NCBI RefSeq assembly: GCF_006716865.1
Contig: NZ_VFPT01000005.1
Coordinates: 1-64,000, forward strand
Reading direction: 5' to 3'
Length of the DNA stretch: 64,000 bases
Origin: Roseinatronobacter monicus
Lineage (GTDB): Bacteria; Pseudomonadota; Alphaproteobacteria; Rhodobacterales; Rhodobacteraceae
Part shown: piece by piece, positions 1 to 9,629 of the stretch
Layout of the letters: every line of letters starts with the position of its first letter
Position numbering within the stretch: position 1 is the first letter of the stretch
The notes under the pieces: generated by a model
What the model was told of the DNA's origin: nothing
Database searches by the model: none
Seen by the model: the letters and a program-made list of their open reading frames with translations, nothing else
Program-made: the position numbers and the translations under genes

Positions 1-282
1 CCCAAGACTGCGGTTCTCAGCGCCGAGGCTGTGGGCAATCCAACGCTGCGCGACCAGCGCATTGCCGCAATACGCACAGGCGGGCGTATGGCCTGGCAGG
101 TGAGCAGCGGATACAATCAGCGCAGCCGCGGTGAAACACAAATGGGTCGCTGGAAGATGGTCATCGGCCCCAAACTGAAAGCGCGCAGCTTTCCCAACCA
201 GAAAACCGAAGCCAGGATCGGCACCTACATTCTGAACAAGATGACTGAGCTTGGCCGTGCCAAGTTCGAGGTCGTCGCTTGA
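1..282 (+). CDS. IS5-family transposase, C-terminal part (cut by window start)
   Basis: The reading frame is open from base 1 and stops at 280-282. It encodes the last 93 residues of the DDE transposase that is complete at 1789..2766, including the catalytic glutamate region RGETQMGRWK. The few differences from the full copy (for example ARIGTYI against AKIGTHI) show independent drift. The rest of the gene is outside the window. Confidence 0.9.
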   Translation, partial: PKTAVLSAEAVGNPTLRDQRIAAIRTGGRMAWQVSSGYNQRSRGETQMGRWKMVIGPKLKARSFPNQKTEARIGTYILNKMTELGRAKFEVVA

Positions 283-337
283 CCAAATGAGCGGGTAAGG
301 GCAAACTCAAACCATCGTAGGTCCGTGCAACAACGCC
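1..337 (+). mobile_element. IS5-family element, copy 1 (right part only)
   Basis: Right end of an insertion sequence that is nearly identical to the complete copy at 1722..2821; its left part lies outside the window. The terminal inverted repeat reads out as GCAACAACGCC ending at 337, the same end as in the other copies. It interrupts the autotransporter gene on its right. The flank after the end does not match any sequence in the window that could serve as its target duplication, because the left junction is not visible. Confidence 0.9.
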
Positions 338-1721
338 GGTCGCGTGTGTGGGTGAAGTCCAGCAGCGGGATCCAGGTGATGGTTTCTTGCTGGATTTCGC
401 CCTCAGCGCGCAGCTGTGCCAGCCAGCGCTCGGTCGAGAAGCCGTCGGTATAGGTTCCCAGTGGCGAGATACGGTTGCTGGTTTGGCCATAGAGCAAGCG
501 GCCCTCGAAGTAGAGCGGCTGTTCAGCCATTTTTGCGGCGAAGTATGGGCCAACCATCCAGCCGGTGCCTCGTGCGTTGTTGCGGTCATCCCTAGCTCGG
601 TCGAACTGGACCATCCCGCCGAGCAGGAAGTTCTCGTTGATGAACTGATGCGCGCCGATTGTGCCCAGCGAGTAGCTGGAGCCATTGCCCCAAGATGCTG
701 TGATCTCGGTCCAGACATTGCCTTGTGTCGCGCAGCCTTCCAGCGACCCGCCCGCATCGTTGCCACTGGCATTGAATGACCCGCAGCCCTCACCGCGCAG
801 GAAGCGGGACAGGCGCGGCTGGTTGGAGGCCAGATTATTGGCACGGCCCAGCATGAAGGACGATATCGCGCGCTCAGTAATCTCCACAATGCGATTGCCG
901 ATTCTCAGCGTGTCGGAGGCAGAGTTCGGGTTGACGAAGCCGTCATCTCTGTCTTCCTGCGCCGCTGCCGCAGGAATGAAGATGCTGACATCGCCGTTAC
1001 CGGTTGGAGCAATGGTCAAGGTATAAACCGCGCCGCTACCGGAGATGTCAGTGACAGACCCATTGGTAACATCAACATCATTGGCGAGATCGTCAAAGCC
1101 AGTGACGTTTGTCGAGAAGGTCGCCGTCACGGTGAACGGGTCAGTTCCGGTTATCGCGTCAGGCCCCCCCGAAAGCGCCACTGAGACCCCGGAAACAACG
1201 TTGATCGTCACCTCATCGGCTTCAGAAGCGAGACCCTGACCGTCGGTGACGATGAGCTGGAAGGTCAGCACGACCTCCGGGTCACCGGGGTTCCGCGTCG
1301 GCGCGGTGAAGCTCGGGCTTACCGCCTCGACGTTGGAAAGCGTGACGGGGTCACCTCCGGTCTGGCTCCATGCATAGGTGAGGGCCAGGCTTGGGTCCGG
1401 ACTATCAACCGAGCCAGAGCCGTCGAGGGTGACGGGGTCTGTGCCCTGGGCGACAGTCTGATCCGTGCCTGCATCAGCCACGGGTTGCTCGTTGGCCGGG
1501 TCTTCCCCTCCCTCGCAATCTATACATTCGCGCCGGAACACCGCTTGTGTATTTGTTACGCCCTCAAAACCCACAGTATAACGGTAAACCTGACCATCAT
1601 TGGAATCGAGTGCTGTAAAGATCGTTCCGATAAAAATGGCTTCGGCATATCCCGCACTCCCGCCGTTCGAACCCGTTTCAAACTCGGTCTCCAGTTGCGT
1701 TAGGTTCGTGCAGTAATCAGA
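338..1721 (-). pseudogene. Autotransporter-type surface protein, internal fragment cut at both ends by IS5 copies
   Basis: The frame is open without a start or stop over the whole stretch between the two IS5 copies, so both gene ends are missing. In order it encodes a short Cys-containing stretch, a PKD-like beta-sandwich domain (ADAGTDQTVAQGTDPVTLDG), a second Ig-like domain (VSVALSGGPDAITGTDPFTV) and the start of an outer-membrane autotransporter barrel with alternating aromatic strands (LYFEGRLLYGQTSNR, WLAQLRAEGEIQ). The native frame ends at HTRD and runs into the IS terminal repeat. The intact protein was probably a large secreted adhesin-like autotransporter. The fragment cannot be exported or assembled. 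Confidence 0.8.
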
Positions 1722-2821
1722 GGCGTTGTTGCATGGACCCTACGGTTTCTGTTAGGAGGCCGTTTCCCTGATCGATTGGATAGCGTTGATGCCGCATAAA
1801 TTCAATGACGGCCGCCGGCACAAATTCGAGAAGAAGCGGTACCGCATTACGAACTGGGCTGACTATAACGAAAGCCTGCGTCGGCGGGGCGATGTAACAA
1901 TTTGGCTAAGCCCCGAGGTTGAAGCTGCATGGCCTGCAGAGCGCCGCAAGACACGGGGTGGCCAGCCAGTTTATTCTGACCTGTCTATTGTGACCTGCCT
2001 GACACTTGGCATCGTTTACAACCAGCCGCTGCGCCAGACCGAAGGGTTTGTAGGCAGCCTGGTGAAGCTCATGGGGCTGGATTTGTTGGTGCCCGACTAC
2101 TCGACCCTGTCACGTCGCGGGGCCGGTTTGATCTTGCCAATGAAAGCGCGCGCGTCGACGGATGGCCCTATCCACTTGGTGGTAGATAGCACGGGCCTGA
2201 AGATCTTTGGCGAAGGCGAGTGGCTGGAAAACAAGCACAAAACAAAGGCCAAACGCAAATCCTGGCGCAAGCTGCATCTTGGGCTGGACCTTGTCACCGG
2301 CGAAATTGCCTGCTCTGAACTGACCACCGATGATGTGGGTGATCCCACCGCCTTGCCAGAGCTTCTGGATCAGATTGACGGGGACGTGACACGCTTCATC
2401 GCCGACGGCGCCTATGACGGCGACCCGACCAGCGACTTGCTCGTGAAGCTGTTTGGGGTTGATGTCGAGATCACTATTCCGCCTCCCAAGACTGCGGTTC
2501 TCAGCGCCGAGGCTGTGGGCAATCCAACGCTGCGCGACCAGCGCATTGCCGCAATACGCACAGGCGGGCGTATGGCCTGGCAGGTGAGCAGCGGATACAA
2601 TCAGCGCAGCCGCGGTGAAACACAAATGGGGCGCTGGAAAATGGTCATCGGCCCCAAACTGAAAGCGCGCAGCTTTCCCAACCAGAAAACCGAAGCCAAG
2701 ATCGGCACCCACATTCTGAACAAGATGACCGAACTTGGCCGTGCCAAGTTCGAGGTCGTCTCTTGACCAAATGAGCGGGTAAGGGCAAACTCAAACCATC
2801 GTAGGTCCGTGCAACAACGCC
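1722..2821 (+). mobile_element. IS5-family element, copy 2 (complete)
   Basis: A 1.1-kb element with terminal inverted repeats: left GGCGTTGTTGCATGGACC, right the reverse complement of GGTCCGTGCAACAACGCC. The GGCnTTGTTGCA type of end is known for the IS903/IS1031-like branch of IS5. The flanks (TAATCAGA on the left, CCAATGGAA on the right) do not form a target duplication, which suggests a deletion or recombination with another copy after insertion. Nearly identical copies lie at 1..337 (same orientation) and 47935..49046 (inverted). Confidence 0.92.
1789..2766 (+). CDS. IS5-family DDE transposase
   Basis: A 325-residue transposase that cuts and joins the ends of its own element. The three catalytic positions of the IS5 family can be seen: VVDSTG (D), ADGAYDG (D) and RGETQMGRWK (E). 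The N-terminal region is basic (HKFNDGRRHKFEKKRYR). ATG at 1789 is preferred to the TTG immediately before it. The gene has no visible damage, so the element may be active. Confidence 0.92.
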   Translation: MPHKFNDGRRHKFEKKRYRITNWADYNESLRRRGDVTIWLSPEVEAAWPAERRKTRGGQPVYSDLSIVTCLTLGIVYNQPLRQTEGFVGSLVKLMGLDLLVPDYSTLSRRGAGLILPMKARASTDGPIHLVVDSTGLKIFGEGEWLENKHKTKAKRKSWRKLHLGLDLVTGEIACSELTTDDVGDPTALPELLDQIDGDVTRFIADGAYDGDPTSDLLVKLFGVDVEITIPPPKTAVLSAEAVGNPTLRDQRIAAIRTGGRMAWQVSSGYNQRSRGETQMGRWKMVIGPKLKARSFPNQKTEAKIGTHILNKMTELGRAKFEVVS

Positions 2822-3127
2822 CCAATGGAAACCGTTTCGGTTCCGTGGCAATTTGAGAGAGCTGTTGGGTCCGGCTGCAGTATTTGCATGCGCTGTCTTG
2901 TCCTGAAACGGGACAAAAATCCACATAGGTAGGTTTGATACAAGCCTATGGATTCATGTTTTATTCTACAAATCAGTCACTTTACGGCTGCCTATAAGGG
3001 CCGCTTTGAATCCCGTTTTGCTTTGCAACTGCAGCAACGAATTATCTTGACGCGCGCAAACTATTGTGAGCTTTTGCTCGATTAGTGAGCTATTGACTGA
3101 TTTATCAGGATAGGGGGGAGAAAAGAC
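2822..3127 (+). promoter_or_regulatory. Leader and probable control region of polyol operon A
   Basis: There is no gene in these 306 bases. Just upstream of the ATPase gene lie two direct repeats GTGAGCTTTTG (3066) and GTGAGCTATTG (3085), and the small palindrome GAGCTTTTGCTC overlaps the first. A TTGACG hexamer at 3047 could be a -35 box, but no convincing -10 was found. The operon encodes a SorC-type regulator, so these repeats are reasonable operator candidates. The first part next to the IS has no recognisable feature. Confidence 0.35.
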
Positions 3128-3937
3128 ATGGCATCAAATAACGCCGATCACGACCGCAGCGATGGTGCGCCACTGTTTCGGATGAGCAGGATCAGCAAAA
3201 ATTTCGGCGGCCTGAAAGCACTGGTCAATGTGGATTTGATACTGAACGCGGGCGAGGTGCTGGCGCTTTGCGGTGACAATGGCGCGGGCAAATCCACCTT
3301 GATCAAGGTCGCGACCGGGGTCTATCAGCCGAACGTGGGCAAGATTGAACTTGATGGAACGGAGATTGCCCTTTCAAGCCCGGCAGAGGCCAAGAAACTG
3401 GGCATTCAATGCGTCCATCAGACATTGGCACTGGCAGACATGCTGGGCGCGCCGGAAAACCTGTTTCTGGGGGCCGAACTGACGAAATCCTGGTTCGGTG
3501 GCTTGATCAAGGTTCTGGATAACAAGCGCATGCGCAAGGAATCCGCTGAAGCGCTGCGCGACATTCTGGATGTTGAACTGCCCAACCCCGATCAGCCAGT
3601 CTACTATCGTTCGGGCGGCCAGAAGCAATCTATCGCGATTGCGCGGGCGATCTACAAGACCAACCCGAAACTCATCATCCTTGACGAGCCGACAGCAGCG
3701 CTAGGGCCGGAAGAGACCGAAAAGACCTTGGAGCTGACCCGCAAGCTGCGTGACCAAGGGTATGGGGTTATCCTTATCTCTCACAACCTTGAGGAAGTGA
3801 TGGCCTATGCCGACCGGGTCATGGTCCTTTGGCGCGGTCAGAAGATTGGTGAACGCACCATCAGCGAAACATCGCGCGGCGAGATTCTGCAAATGATCAT
3901 GGGGTCGAACGAAACTGTGGCCAGGGCAAACGCCTGA
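3128..3937 (+). CDS. Sugar/polyol ABC transporter ATP-binding protein (single-domain, FrcA-like)
   Basis: A cytoplasmic ATPase of 269 residues that powers the importer encoded with the next two genes. The Walker A motif GDNGAGKST is near residues 49-57, an atypical signature RSGGQKQS near 161, and Walker B LIILDEPT near 181-188. Ribose-type ATPases such as RbsA usually have two fused ATPase domains; this is the one-domain form known from FrcA. A strong ribosome site (GGGGGGAGAAAAG) precedes the ATG. First gene of the operon. Confidence 0.9.
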   Translation: MASNNADHDRSDGAPLFRMSRISKNFGGLKALVNVDLILNAGEVLALCGDNGAGKSTLIKVATGVYQPNVGKIELDGTEIALSSPAEAKKLGIQCVHQTLALADMLGAPENLFLGAELTKSWFGGLIKVLDNKRMRKESAEALRDILDVELPNPDQPVYYRSGGQKQSIAIARAIYKTNPKLIILDEPTAALGPEETEKTLELTRKLRDQGYGVILISHNLEEVMAYADRVMVLWRGQKIGERTISETSRGEILQMIMGSNETVARANA

Positions 3938-3973
3938 TCCCGTTTGTTCCTTCAGAAAAACAAGGAAATACAT

Positions 3974-4972
3974 ATGTCACTGGCATCAGAAGCTGCACCA
4001 GCAGGGGTGCAAGACAAGAAAACACTTGGCGAAGTCCTGAAATCTTCGATGGGCGTGTTGGGCCCGTTCATCATGCTGATCCTTGCGATCCTGATCCCTG
4101 CGCTTACGCTGGATAATTTCTTCACACAGCGCAATATCATCAACATCATCCTTCAAGCGTCAATCTACATCCCGCTGGTCATCGGAATGACTTTCGTTAT
4201 CACCGGGGGTGGGATTGACCTGTCGGTAGGCGCGCAGGTCGCACTGGTCGGCGTGATTGTCGGAAGCTGGCTGACCGCTGGCACGATGCCGATCTGGATG
4301 ATCCTTGTGGGTGCACTGCTATTGGGCACGATCCTCGGCACGATCAATGGCTTGGTCATAAGCTGGCTCAAGATCCCGGATTTCATCGTGACACTTGCCT
4401 TCATGGAAATCTGGCGCGGGCTGGCGCTGGTGCATTCCTCGGGCAAGATATGGCACGGCTTTCCAGACGAGCTGCGCGGACTGTCCACTTACAGAGTTTT
4501 CGATGTGCTGCCGTTGTCGGTTTTCCTGGTCTTTGCCTTGGTGTTTCTCGGCGCATGGATGTACCGCAACACTCATTTTGGGCGATATGCTGTCGCTATC
4601 GGCTGCAACAGGGATTCGGCTACCACCATCGGGATCAGTGTCGATCGCCACAAGATCTATCAATATGGTTTTCTTGGCCTGATGTGCGGTATCGCGTCGC
4701 TCTTGCTGATGAGCCGGATCGATTCAGCGCAGGCGACCATGGCCACTGGCTACGAGATCCACGTCATCGCGGCCACCATCATTGGGGGCACGTCGATCTT
4801 TGGCGGCAAGGGCAATGTCTGGGGCGCGCTGATCGGGGCGTTAATCCTTGCGATCATCGCGAATGCGCTGATCCTCGCGAATGTGCAGGTGTTCTGGCGG
4901 CTTGTGGCCACCGGGCTCGTGATCCTGCTGGCCGTCACAATCAACATGTATCGCGAACGCAACGCGGGCTAG
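3974..4972 (+). CDS. Sugar/polyol ABC transporter permease (RbsC/FrcC-like)
   Basis: A 332-residue inner-membrane permease with about nine hydrophobic segments and the family motif GGGIDLSVGA (conserved in RbsC-type permeases) after the second segment, followed late in the protein by ATIIGGTSIFGGKG. ATG at 3974 is chosen because AAGGAA precedes it; a TTG 30 bases upstream extends the frame but lacks a ribosome site. It lies 36 bases after the ATPase gene and presumably forms the homodimeric channel. Confidence 0.92.
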   Translation: MSLASEAAPAGVQDKKTLGEVLKSSMGVLGPFIMLILAILIPALTLDNFFTQRNIINIILQASIYIPLVIGMTFVITGGGIDLSVGAQVALVGVIVGSWLTAGTMPIWMILVGALLLGTILGTINGLVISWLKIPDFIVTLAFMEIWRGLALVHSSGKIWHGFPDELRGLSTYRVFDVLPLSVFLVFALVFLGAWMYRNTHFGRYAVAIGCNRDSATTIGISVDRHKIYQYGFLGLMCGIASLLLMSRIDSAQATMATGYEIHVIAATIIGGTSIFGGKGNVWGALIGALILAIIANALILANVQVFWRLVATGLVILLAVTINMYRERNAG

Positions 4973-5086
4973 CGCAAAGCATCTGCGATACCGACTACGG
5001 ACTGGCACGGCGTGCCGGTCAGTCCGTAAACGCCTTTGTCCGGCGAAGCTATTGGGCAAATTTCACCCAAACAGGAGGAAAATGGG

Positions 5087-6199
5087 ATGAAACTTAGAAC
5101 CGCACTGAAGTTAACGACAATCGCCGCCAGTTTCGCGCTTGGCGCGGGAACAGTAAGCGCAGAGGGCGTAGATATCGACGCGCTCGTCGCAGAGATCCTT
5201 GCAGGCCAGAACACCGATCTGGCACTTCATCAAGCATACGCTGAAGCGGTAAGCGCGCCTGGTACGCCTTTTCAGGGAACGCTGCCGGACAAGACCATCC
5301 ACATCGGCTGGACCAGCCCCGGATTTGACCTGTCAGATGCGTGGGAGCGGTATTACCTCGCATTTTCAGCCCGGATGGAAGAAACCGGCATCCCGTTCGA
5401 GATCAACCTTCAGGCGGCATCCAGCCATGACGCGCATGATCAGCAACTCGCTCATATCGAAGCATTTATAAGCCAAGGCGTCGACTACATCGTGATGGGC
5501 CCGACAGAACTGGAAGCGCAGATTCCGTCCTATAACGCCATCCATGAAGCGGGCATTCCGCTGATCATCACGAACTATGTTCGCCGCCTGCCCGGTGACG
5601 ACAAGACCTTGATGTACACCGCTTTCGATCACGAAGTCGGCGGCGTGATGACCGGCGAATGGATCTTCGACCGGCTGGAAGGCAAAGGCAAGATTGGCCT
5701 GATGCGCGTTCTGCCCGGCGATATGGATGACCAGCGGTTCGGCGGGGCTTGGTCAGTGCTGGAGAACGGCGATTTTGAAATCGTCGCCGAAGAATTCACC
5801 TTCGCCGACCGACAGCTGTCGTTCCAGATCGCCGAGAACATGATGACGGCGCATCCTGACATCGACCTGCTGTTTGGTCTGTGCTCTGCCTGCGCGCTGG
5901 GTGGCGTTCCGGCGCTGGAGGCCATGGGCCTGACCGGAACGGTTGACATCATCGGCTTCGGCGGCATTCCGGAAGAAACCGCGCTGATGCAGAATGGCAC
6001 TTTCTCAGGCTCGGTCTTCCGCCAGATTGACGATCTCGGGGTCGCGATTGCCGAAGCGGTCAAACGTCACATGGAAGGGCGCGCCGAAGAAATTCCGGCA
6101 GTCTTTACTGGTGCATACGTCATGATGGACGACACTTGGGAAGCCGAGCAGTTCGATGCAGTGAATGAATATGCCGTGCGCTACAGCGGTCACAATTAA
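5087..6199 (+). CDS. Periplasmic sugar/polyol-binding protein (Peripla_BP_4 type)
   Basis: A 370-residue solute receptor. Residues 1-25 are a signal peptide (KLRTALKLTTIAASFALGAG, cleavage after TVSA). The mature part has the two-lobed ribose-binding fold, with IHIGWTSPGFDLSDAW at the start and YIVMGPTELEA in the first lobe. AGGAGG at 5073 fixes the ATG. The ligand cannot be read from sequence; the neighbouring polyol dehydrogenase suggests a sugar alcohol or related sugar. Confidence 0.88.
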   Translation: MKLRTALKLTTIAASFALGAGTVSAEGVDIDALVAEILAGQNTDLALHQAYAEAVSAPGTPFQGTLPDKTIHIGWTSPGFDLSDAWERYYLAFSARMEETGIPFEINLQAASSHDAHDQQLAHIEAFISQGVDYIVMGPTELEAQIPSYNAIHEAGIPLIITNYVRRLPGDDKTLMYTAFDHEVGGVMTGEWIFDRLEGKGKIGLMRVLPGDMDDQRFGGAWSVLENGDFEIVAEEFTFADRQLSFQIAENMMTAHPDIDLLFGLCSACALGGVPALEAMGLTGTVDIIGFGGIPEETALMQNGTFSGSVFRQIDDLGVAIAEAVKRHMEGRAEEIPAVFTGAYVMMDDTWEAEQFDAVNEYAVRYSGHN

Positions 6200-6220
6200 C
6201 CGTCGCACCGCCGAGAATCT

Positions 6221-6241
6221 GGGCCGCCATCTTGGCGGCCC
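6221..6241 (+). terminator. Intercistronic hairpin after the binding-protein gene
   Basis: GGGCCGCC-ATCTT-GGCGGCCC forms a perfect 8-bp stem with a 5-nt loop. No T-run follows, so it is more likely an mRNA-stabilising or partial-attenuation hairpin. Such hairpins are common after binding-protein genes that need more mRNA than the downstream catabolic genes. Confidence 0.55.
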
Positions 6242-6337
6242 CACGTCAGAACAATTCCAAATCCAGCCAATTGCGTTGCGGAGGCTTCCTTGCCGACCGT
6301 TTCCTGCTTGCTGCCAAAAGCGCCTGGAGATACCGCC

Positions 6338-7810
6338 ATGACTTCGAATCCTGAAACGATCGCGCCTGCCAGTGTTGGTCTGCCAAACGTCGACTACAAT
6401 CGCAGCGCTCTCGCTCCTGGTATTGTTCATATCGGCTGCGGCAATTTTCACCGCGCACATATGGCTGTGTATCTGGATGATCTGCACCTTGCTGGCGCGG
6501 CGCAGGACTGGGCGATTCTTGCAAGCGGGGTGCGCGAAGATGACCGCCACATGCGCGACATTCTTGCTGGGCAGAAATTTCTCTATTCCGTCATCGAGGT
6601 TGGACCAGGCCATCAAACGGTCCGCACTATCGGCGCTATTACGGATTTCATCGCGGTAGAAGACGAAAATGCCGCGCTGATCGCGGCCATGTCCGATCCG
6701 ACCATTCGCATCGTATCGCTAACCGTGACCGAAGGCGGATATTTTCTTGATCCCGACACGGGCACTTTCGATGCGGCATCGCCCGAAATCGCCGCCGACG
6801 CCATCATGCCTGATCATCCGCGGACGGCGTTCGGGGCAATCATCGCCGCTTTGCGCACGCGCCGGGAGCTTGGGGAGTTGCCGTTCGCGGTACTGTCTTG
6901 CGACAATCTTCCGCATAATGGCAATGTTACGCGCGATGCCGTTGTGGGCCTTTGCCGCCTTTCTGACCCCGAGCTGGCCAAATGGATCACCGAAGAGGTC
7001 GCCTTTCCCAATTCCATGGTGGACCGGATCACCCCCGCTACCGGTCCGCATCAACGCGCTCTGGCCGCAGAACTGGGCCTTCACGACGCCGCCCCTGTCA
7101 CCTGCGAGCCCTTCCGCCAGTGGGTGATCGAAGATCATTTCCCCGCCGGTCGCCCACCGCTCGAACGGGTCGGAGTCATCTTCACCGATCGTGTGGATGC
7201 ATATGAGTTGATGAAGATCCGTATTCTGAACGGTGGGCATGCAATCCTGGCCTATTGTGCCGGACTAGCAGGTATCGAATTCGTCCATGAAGGCATGCGC
7301 GATCCACTGATCCGCCGTTTTCTGGAAGCCGTGCTCGATCACGAGGTGATCCCGAATGTGCCCCCGGTGCCGGATGTCGATCTAACAACATACAAGCGGC
7401 AGGTGCTGGAGCGTTTTGATAACCCCGAGGTTGCCGATACCATTCGCAGGCTGTGTTTCGATGGTTCAAACAGGCAACCGAAATTCATCGTCCCAAGCTT
7501 ACGCGATGGGCTGGCGGCTGGCGGCAAGACCGATGGCTTGATCCTGCTGTCGGCCATCTGGTGTCGCTACTGCTACGGCGAAGACGAGATCGGCGCAACG
7601 ATTGCGCCAAATGATCCGAACTGGCCCGAGCTGCAGGCGCAGGCACGTTTGGCGCGCTTGTCCGAACCGGAAGCCTGGCTGAACATGCGCAAGGTTTATG
7701 GAGAGCTTGGCACGGATACGGCACTGAACCAGCGCTTTGCGGCTGCCCTTGGATCGGTCTGGTGCAATGGTAGTCGACAAGCGATGGAAACTTATCTGCG
7801 ACATCTTTAG
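6338..7810 (+). CDS. Mannitol dehydrogenase family polyol oxidoreductase
   Basis: A 490-residue member of the long-chain polyol-specific dehydrogenases (mannitol 2-dehydrogenase, fructuronate reductase), which oxidise a polyol to a ketose with NAD. Visible family motifs are the N-terminal nucleotide-binding stretch IVHIGCGNFHRAH (near residues 29-41), SLTVTEGGYF, LSCDNLPHNG and the catalytic region MKIRILNGGHA with its conserved lysine. ATG at 6338 is preferred over the TTG at 6290 because CTGGAGA precedes it and it matches the paralogue at 11492..12970. The exact polyol is unknown. Confidence 0.88.
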   Translation: MTSNPETIAPASVGLPNVDYNRSALAPGIVHIGCGNFHRAHMAVYLDDLHLAGAAQDWAILASGVREDDRHMRDILAGQKFLYSVIEVGPGHQTVRTIGAITDFIAVEDENAALIAAMSDPTIRIVSLTVTEGGYFLDPDTGTFDAASPEIAADAIMPDHPRTAFGAIIAALRTRRELGELPFAVLSCDNLPHNGNVTRDAVVGLCRLSDPELAKWITEEVAFPNSMVDRITPATGPHQRALAAELGLHDAAPVTCEPFRQWVIEDHFPAGRPPLERVGVIFTDRVDAYELMKIRILNGGHAILAYCAGLAGIEFVHEGMRDPLIRRFLEAVLDHEVIPNVPPVPDVDLTTYKRQVLERFDNPEVADTIRRLCFDGSNRQPKFIVPSLRDGLAAGGKTDGLILLSAIWCRYCYGEDEIGATIAPNDPNWPELQAQARLARLSEPEAWLNMRKVYGELGTDTALNQRFAAALGSVWCNGSRQAMETYLRHL

Positions 7811-7932
7811 CGTTGGAGAATCTGGGGTGATTTGAGTATATGCGTTGCGGTCCAGAAGAAGCCCAACGCAGAGAGTTTACTTGTACTGTGGCAGATGCAA
7901 CGCTACGGCCCATACGACATGAGACCAGCGCT

Positions 7933-8589
7933 ATGACAGATCTGATCATCTTCGACTGTGACGGGGTTTTAATTGATTCTGAGGTGTTGAGCGCCGAAGT
8001 GTTGATCTCCTTGCTGGCAGAACAGGGTCATCACCTTACAGTCGCTAATGTACGACAAAAATTTCTTGGGCGCAGCTTTCCAACCGTTGCAGCATCTCTG
8101 CGACAGGATTTTGGCGTGTCCTTGCCACATGATTTCGAGATGACCTATCGCGCGCGCCTTCTGGCGCGGTTTGAAGGCGAGCTATGTCCGACAGAAGGCG
8201 TGGTTGAGATGCTCTCGGCGCTTGATGTGCCCTTTTGCCTCGCCACAAGCTCCAGCCCGCCGCGACTGAAGCATTCACTCGAGCTGACAGGGCTTGCGCA
8301 ATTCTTTGGTCCGCGCTGTTATACTGCCTCTATGGTTGCCCGGGGCAAACCGGCCCCTGACCTATTCCTGCATGCAGCAGAGATGATGGGTTTTGCGCCC
8401 GGGCGATGTCTTGTGGTAGAAGACAGCCTTCCTGGGGTAAAGGCCGCGCAGGCTGCGGGTATGGCCGTCGTCGTTTATACAGGTGGTGGTCACATGGACG
8501 GCCAAGGGCTGGACACCTGCGACACAATCCCGCAACTTGAAACGTGGAGCGGCTTTGATGACCTACGAAGACAATTCCACGAGCGCTAG
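7933..8589 (+). CDS. HAD-superfamily phosphatase (subfamily IA)
   Basis: 218 residues. The HAD motifs are FDCDGVLIDSE (motif I nucleophile Asp near residue 8), ATSSSP (motif II), GKPAPDLF (motif III Lys) and VVEDSLPG (motif IV). It resembles phosphoglycolate phosphatase / beta-phosphoglucomutase-like enzymes that remove phosphate from small sugar or polyol phosphates. In this operon it may detoxify a phosphorylated side product; that role is inference. ATG at 7933 gives the usual family length; an upstream in-frame ATG adds a tail that does not resemble the family. Confidence 0.85.
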   Translation: MTDLIIFDCDGVLIDSEVLSAEVLISLLAEQGHHLTVANVRQKFLGRSFPTVAASLRQDFGVSLPHDFEMTYRARLLARFEGELCPTEGVVEMLSALDVPFCLATSSSPPRLKHSLELTGLAQFFGPRCYTASMVARGKPAPDLFLHAAEMMGFAPGRCLVVEDSLPGVKAAQAAGMAVVVYTGGGHMDGQGLDTCDTIPQLETWSGFDDLRRQFHER

Positions 8590-8604
8590 CGCCAAGGGCC
8601 AACC

Positions 8605-9567
8605 ATGAATATCGATACTTGGAAAAAAGATATCACGCGTGATGATGAAGCTGCACGGGCGGGTTGGCTCTACTATGTTGGGCGTATGACGCAGGATCAA
8701 ATCGCCGACACGCTTGGAATTTCGCGTCAACGCGCACAGCGGCTTGTGACCCGGGCGGTTTCAGCGGGTCTTGTACATGTGCGACTTGAGCATCGCCTGT
8801 CATCTTGCCTACGCTTGGAGGCAGAACTGACCCGCCGCTTTGGGCTGAAGCTGTGCAGGGTCGCACCTAGCCTCGCACCCGACGCTGACCCGGTTCCGAG
8901 CATTGCAGTGACCGCGGCCACCGAACTTGAGCATATTTTGCAAAGGTCGGAACCGCTTGTGGTCGCGCTCGGGACAGGACGTGCCATGCGCGCCACTGTG
9001 GATGAGCTGACCAGTATCAACTGCCCGCAGCACAAGCTTGTCTCGCTTTCGGGCAATATTGCACCCGACGGCTTGGCCTCGCTGAACGAGGTTATCATGC
9101 GCATCGCAGGACGCATACGGGCAGCAATCTACCCAATGCCAGTTCCGGTGATCGCCGCAAGCGTCGCTGAACGCGACGGATTTCATGCGCTAGCACCTGT
9201 TCAGAATGTTCTGACACTCGCGCGCAATGCCAATGTGACGTTTTTGGGCATAGGGCAAATGGACAATGATGCCGCCTTATTTACAGATGGTTTCATTAGC
9301 CGCGCGGAGCTGTCCGAATTGCAAGCACATGGTGCTGCAGGAGAGCTTGCAGGCTGGGTGTATGACGGGCAGGGCCGCTACCTAACAAACGGGACCAATA
9401 CGCGTGTTGCTGGTGCAGAAGTCGGAATTCGCGAAGACAATCTTGTCGTTGCAGTCGCAGGAGGGCGGCCCAAACAGACGGCAATATTAGGTGCTCTGCG
9501 CGGTAGGTTGATAAATGGAATAGTCACGGACGAAGACACGGCAGAACGCGTACTGAGAAAATCGTGA
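8605..9567 (+). CDS. SorC-family sugar-binding transcriptional regulator
   Basis: 320 residues. The N-terminus carries a helix-turn-helix (MTQDQIADTLGISRQRAQRLV, near residues 30-50) and the rest is the SorC effector domain related to sugar-phosphate isomerases (VALGTGRAMRATV, TFLGIGQM, VVAVAGGRPKQTAILGAL). Regulators of this family control polyol operons such as sorbitol and erythritol use. It closes operon A, 15 bases after the HAD gene, and probably acts on the repeats upstream of 3128. Confidence 0.88.
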   Translation: MNIDTWKKDITRDDEAARAGWLYYVGRMTQDQIADTLGISRQRAQRLVTRAVSAGLVHVRLEHRLSSCLRLEAELTRRFGLKLCRVAPSLAPDADPVPSIAVTAATELEHILQRSEPLVVALGTGRAMRATVDELTSINCPQHKLVSLSGNIAPDGLASLNEVIMRIAGRIRAAIYPMPVPVIAASVAERDGFHALAPVQNVLTLARNANVTFLGIGQMDNDAALFTDGFISRAELSELQAHGAAGELAGWVYDGQGRYLTNGTNTRVAGAEVGIREDNLVVAVAGGRPKQTAILGALRGRLINGIVTDEDTAERVLRKS

Positions 9568-9629
9568 GACACGATCCCTGTCAAAAGTACATGTACGATC
9601 TGCCTGTTTCAGCATGGGTATTGAGCAAA

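Noticed and set aside
1..2821. Composite transposon formed by IS5 copies 1 and 2
   Set aside because: The enclosed DNA is only a gene fragment, and no outer duplication is visible; two insertions or recombination in one gene explain it more simply.
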